The notes under the pieces: generated by a model
Seen by the model: only the letters and a program-made list of their open reading frames with translations
Databases searched by the model: none
Told to the model about the DNA's origin: nothing
DNA from: Aurelia coerulea
Taxonomy: Eukaryota; Cnidaria; Scyphozoa; Semaeostomeae; Ulmaridae
Direction: 5' to 3'
NCBI GenBank assembly: GCA_039566865.1
Contig: CM076955.1
Coordinates: 17,033,501-17,097,500, forward strand
Length of the DNA: 64,000 nucleotides
Part shown: positions 27,570 to 36,600 of the stretch, one piece after another
How the letters are laid out: each line of letters opens with the position of its first letter
Numbering within the stretch: the stretch's first letter is position 1
Translations under genes and position numbers: made by a program

Positions 27570-27611
<42 letters not shown>

Positions 27612-30600
27612 CAAATTATTTACAGTTGGTATAATACATAGTAAAAACACTAATTCAAACCAACTATTTACAATACTACGAATGATTAAATGATTAAATG
27701 GAGATCGGCAGTAATCACTGCGGATTGTTGAAATATTTTCTCTTTGCTAATTTGCTTTTCAGCAGAAATTAAGGACAATTCTTGCGATAATTGATAACTA
27801 AACAACTAGTTAAATGCTGCACTTCTCAACTTTCTTGCTTCGTAAGTCTGCTCCGTGCCCTACCTTTTGTTTATTTGTAATCACATCACACGCTGAACGC
27901 TACAAGAATTCGTGATTTTCTTCGATAATTGCATCACCTTTCAACCTTGCTCTGTGAAGCGAAACAGTCTGTCTTCAAAGTTTTGTGCACATCTTCCATA
28001 CGTGATGCATTTCAAATATTTTCTTACCAGGATATCAGGTCTTCTTTGCCCTTTCTCGTTTTTTAGATTATTTGATAAAGCAGAATAAATATCCTGTATT
28101 CAGCTGTTTCTTGTAAGAGAATTCTTAGCCTGCTTTACCTCTCCTTGGCAATGGAAAGTAAATTCTGCACGCAGGCTAGAGAATTCTATGAATCTGCTTT
28201 TTCTGTTAGCCGATGGTTTCGCTCCAACTGCGGTTGCTCCCAACCACATGACAATAAACCGAACAATAGCCGTTAAGTAGCTGCATTTAAAATGTTGAAT
28301 GCCGCAATGTTGGAACTGTGGAGTTTTGGATCCTAGAATGTGATCGGTTTTATAAGACATCATAGATTTTTTATTTGATGTGTGATAACGCAAACATGGC
28401 TAAAAGAACGAGGAACTTTGGAATCAGCAATACATCTTGGTAACAAAGTTCCTACAATGGATGATTTGAAGACCGCAGTTGTGCGAAGATATGGTATTTC
28501 TTTAGCATGATCGTCTATTGCAAAAAGAACTTTTTGAAAGCTGAGAATCTAATGACATGACATAAATGCCTGCATGCCAAAGTGCCAAATACCAACTTTC
28601 AGAAGGCCATTCCCTTGACCCTGTCTTTTATTTTTGAGATTTCAAAAATTCCGGTGTCCTACCGGGTCAGTAAGAAAAAAATGCCCCGGCGTATGTAAAC
28701 ATGCTACTCCCGGAATACCAAAGCGATAATATTGAAAACCCCGGCGTATGTAAACTGCAAAAACGAGTGAAAACAACAACTATGGGAGATTCTCTCCCGG
28801 AAAACAACAAATACCAAAGCGATAATATTGAAAACCGTCTCGTTTCTCCCGTCGCTATGGGAGATTTTCTCGAAAACCTGCAAAAACGAGTGAAAACAAC
28901 AACTATGGGAGATTCTCTCGAAAACCTGCAAAAACGAGTGAAAACAACAACTATGGGAGATTCTCTCGAAAACCTGCAAAATCGAGTGAAAACAACAACT
29001 ATGGGAGATTCTCTCGAAAACCTGCAAAAACGAGTGAAAACAACAACTATGGGAGATTCTCTCGAAAACCTGCAAAAACGAGTGAAAACAACAACTATGG
29101 GAGATTCTCTCGAAAACCTGCAAAAACGAGTGAAAACAACAACTATGGGAGATTCTCTCGAAAACCTGCAAAAACGAGTGAAAACAACAACTATTGGAGA
29201 TTCTCTCGAAAACCTGCAAAAACGAGTGAAACCAACAACTATGGGAGATTCTCTCGAAAACCTGCAAAAACGAGTGAAAACAACAAGCAAAATGTCCTTT
29301 GTTTTACTTCCTAACGACAATGCTACTTAAGTATTCATGTATTTTGTCCTCTTGGGAGAATGCAATCCCCCTGAATAAGTTCTGCATACTAGGGCGAAGA
29401 CTTGCTCGTCCTCCTAAGAGCGTGTTCAAGTCATTGCTAAAGTGTGTTCAAGTCAGCAAAGGTTGCGAATCTTTAAAACGGTTGGTGTAAAATTCTATGA
29501 CTTCAAAAAATAGCTGTTTTGCTATAATTCTACCGTTGGACTTTCCATCCTCTTTGAAAATTCTGCTATTTGTTATTGTGGCAGTTCATTATGTCCTTTT
29601 TATTTGAACTTATTGTTCGTTTGTTTTTTAGTTTCCAGCACCAGATGTCAATACAATGGTATTAGAGCTGTTACATCAACTTCTTATTAACAATTGGAGA
29701 TTTTTCTTCAAATCAACTGTGTTGTCAAAAATGTCTGGAGAAGACTCGTTGGAACATGAAAATCTTTTTATCTCAATCATCAAGGTGCGTCAAAAACTGT
29801 TTTTTTTTATATATAACATATTCCAAATAAAATTTACAATACATATTACGAACTACATTACTTACAAAATTACTCTACAATACTACTAGGACGATCAACC
29901 CCAGGGAGCAAAAGGCTGTGTCAACCCCGAGGCCATTAACTAAAGATGATAAAAGAAAGGAAACTACTTTAAAAGTGGCTACAGTAATTCACTCGAATCG
30001 ACCAGTTTCATGGATAAAATTTAGCGTAAGCTCAAGAATATGTCTATTTAGTGAAATGGGAAAATCTATATTGCCATACAATAAAAGTTGTAACAAAGCT
30101 TTATTTGCAAGATCTACATATCCATGTGGTCGTATTAATTAATGCATAGATTCCAGCGTCAAAGACTTAACACACATCTAACCATTGTACCGGGCGAGTC
30201 AAAAAAAGAATCCCAGTTTGGAAGGCAACTGCTCCATGAATATCAAAGCAATAATATTGTAAACTGTCTCGTTTTATTGCCAACATGTTCAATTAGGTTC
30301 AGTAATTTACCCGGCTCTAATCGGCCATTTCTTCCCCTGGATATTGGAGATTTCCTACAGAAATCCCCTTCCAAAAACCTGCAAAAACGAGTGAAAACAA
30401 TGAGCAAATTGTCCTTGCTTTTCCTTCTTAAAAATGATGACTTCACATGTATTCATGTACTTTGTCCTCTTGAAAGAATGGAATCCCCCTGAATAGGTTA
30501 TTGATACCAGGGGGAAGACTTGTTAATCTTCCCAAGAGGATAGGACGTGCTAAAGTCTTTCCTGTAAGGCCCGTGTAAGGCAGAGATGTCAGGGAAATTT

Positions 30601-33600
30601 GTTCGTGATTTTGGACACATTTTGACGGTTTCTTGAAGAGGCTTTCTTGAGAAAATTCCTCATAATTTCAGAACGAAGTGACCGATTTCCGTCTAGTAAA
30701 TTTTAGAATTGATTTGAACATGTCTACCATTAAACCATACATTTGCCGATATCATCGTCTTGATATCCAGGCAGCAGTGACCTTTCAAACGGGGATTCTT
30801 TTTATTGACTCAACCGGTATATATTATATTGAATCGTAGCTCTGTGGAGGACTTATCCTTTTATCCTTTAGAAAAACAGGATTGAGTAGACTTGACTCAC
30901 CTCAACTTTTCTTGACTTTATTGACTTGACTGTACCTGACTTGACTCAACGTGATTTAACTCTATTGACTTTATTCGCCTGCCTTAACTTAGTCAACTTG
31001 ACATGATTCTACTTGGATTGACTCAAGTCTAATCGACCTGACTTTACTTGACGAATTGACTCAAGTTGGCTTGATTCTGTTGATTTGACTCAGGTTCACT
31101 TAACAAGACTTTACTAGACCTGACTTGACTCTCCTTGACTTGACTCAAGTTTATTGATCCTGCGTCAACAGTTCGTTGTTGGTGACTTGATTTCATGGTG
31201 ATGTGACTTGAAGGTGACTTGACTTGAAATGACTCGACTTGACATGATATGACTTAACATGACTTGACTAAAACTTGATTCACTTTGACTCAGCCTGACA
31301 TGATTTGAAGGACAATTCCAAGGACTATAAGATTAATGCTAAAAACAACCTTATCAACTGCTGAAGAATAACTGTAACTTTTTCCACATTTTGACATCCG
31401 TAACAGCTGTCAGTTCGTTAAACATTTTTCATAAATTAGGCCAAATTCAAATTCGAAAATTCAATTCAATGAGATGCATCTTTCAAACATCTTCCAAAGT
31501 GTATCTGAAGCTACTGACCGTTAGTTAAAGAACTCAAAACAGGCCTTAGATTACCTTTACTGAGGACATCAACTGGTCAGAATCTTTTTCCTACAGAGGG
31601 GCTAAGGTCTGGAGTGACCTAGATAGCGGTGTCCAAAGTGTGTTCATCCCTCTACACATTTCGTAGCAAATTAAGACTCATCTCGTTTTTCTTTCTTTCT
31701 TTGTAAAGATTATTGAAAATAGGATTAAAGTATATATTTAGTTATCATCATATATAAAGTGAACGATGAAGGAGAGGGACAACATCCACAGAGAGCAGGC
31801 ATCGAGTTTATCTTTTGCGCTTTTTATTTCTTTAGTTATCTGCTAACTAGTTTCGCCCACAAGGGCATCTTCAGAGCAACCCATTTTCTAACTTGAACAT
31901 AGGTACCTCCTTTGTTGGTATTGGTGCTTTGAGAGCAGATATGTTAATCTTGAAATCTCAAATTAGGCTCTTCCTGCAAAGTTATTTAGTTATTATCAAA
32001 TTTTATTTTATCATGGCTCCCTGTAAAACAGTATTTGAATATTGAGTGGACCACCATGGATAAAAAATTTAAAATCAAAATTAAAAAATGAGCGTAATAC
32101 CTTATTCACACTGGCAAGTTAAACCAGCTTAAAGTAGACCAGGTTATGGTATGTTGCGTTCTAATTGGTCAATCCAACAAATCGGATGCATTTGATTGGT
32201 TAAAATTTAACATGGTTTACAGTGTGAAAGGCATTTAAGTTGAGGGTCCTTATAGAGTGAGGCTACTGATGCCAAATTCCACATTTATTCATTGAAGAGC
32301 AATACGCATTGGAAACTGCCATGTGATACAGAGATGCAATACGAACAGTGCCTTCGAACTCCACTACGAAATTGTCTATTTCTATTTCAATGTTAACTAA
32401 ATCACTTGCACTTAATATTTTTGCAGGAAATTGGACTTGCATTGATGGAAAACGATATATCATTGTTCAAGAAATCATTAGAGATCCTACAGAGTTTAAA
32501 TGAAAAGAACAAGCTATATACGAAGGTTTGTATATTTGCGGTAACGCTATTTGCTTGGCCACACAAAATTTTCACTACCGGATGAACCAGAAAAGAGTTC
32601 CCATTTTTGTAAATTCATAAAATCAAGAGTACTGGATGGATTGGAATGAATCAATATTCGCTTGACAGCCAAAAGATCGAAGTATTTTTGTGATTTTTCT
32701 CGCCTTGTTACAAGCATTGGAAAAATTGGTAAATTCAAATTTAGAAAAACTTTGTGGTTGCACAATGACTGAAAAAGGCCTAAAATACATGATCAAATCA
32801 TAAGGACTTCTCGCTCAGAACAGCAGAGAAAACGCAATTTCTCATGGGTGAGAGCTATCGTATGCACATTTATTGCCATGGGATTGAAAATCTTTAGTAT
32901 CTGTTTGAGAATCTATGTCTTATTACTCTTGAGAGAGGTGAAACGCCCGTGTGTATTGTTCTGTGTGAGGAGAGTCTTAACGATTTGATCAAGTGTTTTA
33001 AGCCCTTTTTCAGTCATTTTGAAAACATGAAATTTTTGTAAAGTTGAATTTACCTATATTTGCAGTGCTTGTAAGAAGACAAGAGAAATCACAAAAATAC
33101 TTCGATATTTTGGCTTTTAACTAAAATTTGAATCATTCAAATCCATGAAGTACTTGTGGTGCTACGAATTTTCAGAAGTGGGAACTTTTGTCTGGCTCAC
33201 CCGGTAGGTATGATTTAGTTGCCTGACTTTATGTTAAAGCCATGGGGTAGTCATGGTCTTCTGCTCCCCATGGTATCGTCCTTGTATTGTAGTAAAGTAG
33301 TTCGCAAGTGTTGTTTTAAAGGACAAGTCCGGGGTTTCTACAACTATTGTCAAAAAGCAACCTTACCAACTGTCGAACACCAATCGAGAGTTCTTTCCAA
33401 GTTTTGAGATCTCTTTATGTTGTAAATTCGTACAGCATTTTTCGCGAGTTAGGCCCAATGTCGTGGCCATTTTGTAAAATGGCGATAAAATGGCTAGCCT
33501 CGGCTTGGAGGTTCGAATGTGACGTCGTAAAGTACTTGAGAGTTTTGCAAGAAAACAGCCTCGTTCAAGTCGAAGGCGAAGTGGGCGAAATGACGTCATA

Positions 33601-36600
33601 AATAATGACGTCATTTCGCTCATTTCGCAGACTGAAATGCGCAATTTCACAGAGAAAAGAAAGAGAAGGTTGGAAGAAAGTACTACACACCATTCACAAC
33701 ATTGTAATCTTTCATTTTATCAACAATTATTCCAACCCCGGACTTGTCCTTTAAGTATTCGTTTTTGTAAATTTTTATATTGAATATAATAGAAAAAAAT
33801 CTCATATTAATTGCAATTTCTAAATTTGTGAATTTTTTTCATAGCCTGTTTTCCAAGCCAATATGCTATCGACATTTCTCGAAGTTTTGTTGAATTCACT
33901 AGTGAACCAATCTCATGATTTACTGAAAGAGGACATTATCATTACAATTCATACAATGGCATCAGTGGACCTCAGGTCTTTCAATGGAGGATTTATGCAG
34001 CATTATTTGTTAAGGGCACAAGGACTGACTGATCATCAAAAAAGTGACATGTTAAAAGCATTCCAGAATCAAGAGGTAAATTTGTCTATTTTTCTTATTT
34101 TGAATGTTGTTCCCAAACTAGAATTATGCTTCTGGTTGTAATGAGATTGGTTTGGTTGATTGTGAACACAGAATTCCAAGGAGGGAAGGAACTAACACCT
34201 TCCTTAAAGGGCCTCCGTCACCAAACTAGCATAGGGCTCAAATCTTTCAAATCTTTAGAAAGGTGGGTGTAAAATTCTATTTCATTTTTCTTTGAATTGA
34301 ATGGCTTGAGAGCAACTTATAGTACTTTGCTGTAAATTTGCCGTGAACATTTTTTGATGTCTTGATTTTTTTCAAAATGGTGGCAATTTAATGATTTTTG
34401 AAAAAATTGATGGAAAATTTGGAAAACATTTGAATCATCGTAAATCCTAAACCAAAGGAGGAAACTTCATATAGCTTTAAAGAAAACCATAGTTTATGAA
34501 GGCCTACAATATGGTGAAAAGCAGAAATCAGTATCTTTTCTGGTTTAGGATTTAGAAATTTGATGACGTCATAGTCTCAAATGCCGCCATTTTGAAACTA
34601 ATCAAGATATCTATAAATTTCCATGGCAGATTTACAGCAAAAAGCGGTAAGTTCCTTCCAAGTCATTTAATTCAAAGGAAACTGTAATAGAATTTTACAC
34701 CCACCATTTTAAAGGCTTTAAAGATTTGAACCCTATGCTGGTTCAACAGTGTTAGTGTGAATGCAGTTCTAAATTCTTAGTTAAAGACCTTTTAAAGATT
34801 GGAGTCCTATGTTCGCCAAACTGTAAACAAATCTGATAACGCCGCACGTGGCCATTGTTCTCCATTATTTTCTTCAGTTTGTTTGGTGGCTTCACCCAAG
34901 CCACCAAAAAAAGAATGCTCGTTAAAAATCCACTTATATCCAAGCAATCGTAAGAGATATGAATATTTGGATTTTTCCTCTGTGAAGTACAAAAAATCTA
35001 TCTTCAAAATGATGCTTTCATTTTCGAAAAAACAGGTAAAGGTCTGTGTGCTATTGCCCATCAAAAGCTTCAAAATCACCGTTTCCACCGAAATTTGGAG
35101 GCGGAGCCCCTTCAAATATGATTGTTCACGCTTGCGAAAATGGTAGCCACAAAGTGCCATTAATTGGCTTTTCATCCATCCATGGGGACGCAAAAGGGTA
35201 TTTTGTTAAGTGTGAAAATGGTAGCCATAAAGTGCCATTACTTGGCTTTTCATCCATCCATGTGGACGCAAAAAGGTATTTCGTTAAGAATGATTTGATA
35301 ATTTTAAAAATCGGAGCAAAAGCTATTTCAGTGATGGAAAAGATAATCTTTCAAACTGTCTACTGGGCGAGTAAATAAAAAAATTCCCGTTTCAAACGCC
35401 ACTGCTCCCTGGATAGTGGCAAGTATACAATTTGATTGTGGACGTATTCAAATTCATTTTGAAATTTACCTGACTAAACTCTGCCGATCCGTTTTTGAAT
35501 TATGAGGGATTTCCTCCAGAAAGTCCCTTCAAGAAACCATCAAAAAGAGCCCAAACTTGCATAGGTTCCAAATCTTTAACTCGGCGTAAAAAGGTGGGTG
35601 TAAAATTCAATGACATATTTCTTCTGATTGAATGGCTTGAAAGAAACTTTAGATACTTATCTATAATTCTACCGTTGGACTTTTCAGAAATTTTGAACAT
35701 TTTTCAAAACTACAGCGTATTCTACATTTCAGCTCATTTGAGGGTGTGACGTGATCGAATTTCTAAATCATGAACTAGATGAATGACAGACTTTTGCTTG
35801 ATACCATATTGTAGGCATTCATAAACTATGATTTTCTTCGAAATTACTTCATGTTGCGTCAAACGGTTTAGAAATTACGATGGTTTCAAGGTTTTTTGAA
35901 AACTTTTCTTGAATTCCTGAAAAAGAAGAAAAACACTCCAACTCTGAAAATATTAAAGATTTCAGAAAAGTCCAACGGTAGAATTATAGAGAAATAGCAA
36001 AAGTTTCTTTGAAGTCATTCAGTACAAAGAAATAGGTCACTCAATTTTACACCAGCCTTTTTAAAGATTTGGAACCCATGCGGCCCAAAATCACGAACAA
36101 ATTTTCTCTCTTACAGCAATAGCTGTATCACGTGTTATCCTTTTGAGAGGATGTAAGTGTCATCCCTCTGGGAGCACAACAACATTATTCTCGGAAATTG
36201 CATCCTCCCAAGAGCATAGCACGTGCTAAAACGTGTTGAAGTCATTGCTGTAAGGCAGAATTTTACGAAAATTTGGCCGTGATTTTAGGCCTGTTTTGAA
36301 GATTTCTTGGAGGGGATTTCTTCAGGAAAATCCTCATAATTTCATCCTCATAATTGGCCTTGAAGCCCAGAGAGCAAGCGCAGTGACTTTTCAAATGGGG
36401 ATTGTTTTTATTGACTCGTCCGGTAGACTGATGATATGGTCGTAGTTATCGCTATTGAAATACTGCCGGACGCTCCTAACTACTAACTATCCTTGCAGAT
36501 ATTCTAATGGCGTTGTATTTTGTTGTATACTTTGTACATGACTGTGTATAGCAGCCTCGTTCCAAAGGGCGTTCAAAACGGAAAAAAGTCAGTCCAAAAA

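Larger units (their letters stand above)
19852..29631 (+). other. XPO6 visible intron 13 (9.8 kb), transposon-rich, hosts a nested gene
   Basis: The donor is GTTAGT and the acceptor TTTTTTAG at 29631. In order it contains a MULE-like fragment, an antisense GPCR gene, a tandem-repeat region, a G-rich hairpin element, an R4-like LINE, two palindromes between ATT microsatellites and a 48-bp minisatellite. It accounts for more than a quarter of the visible XPO6 gene. Confidence 0.85.

Noticed and set aside
28100..28393. 97-codon frame on the - strand
   Set aside because: No motif, no neighbours of its kind, in intron DNA.
28751..29290. CRISPR-like regular repeat
   Set aside because: The units are contiguous with no spacers and the DNA is eukaryotic.
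28667..29330. Repetitive protein frames on both strands (209, 217 and 187 codons)
   Set aside because: They are translations of the 48-bp minisatellite, open only because the unit is a multiple of three without stops.
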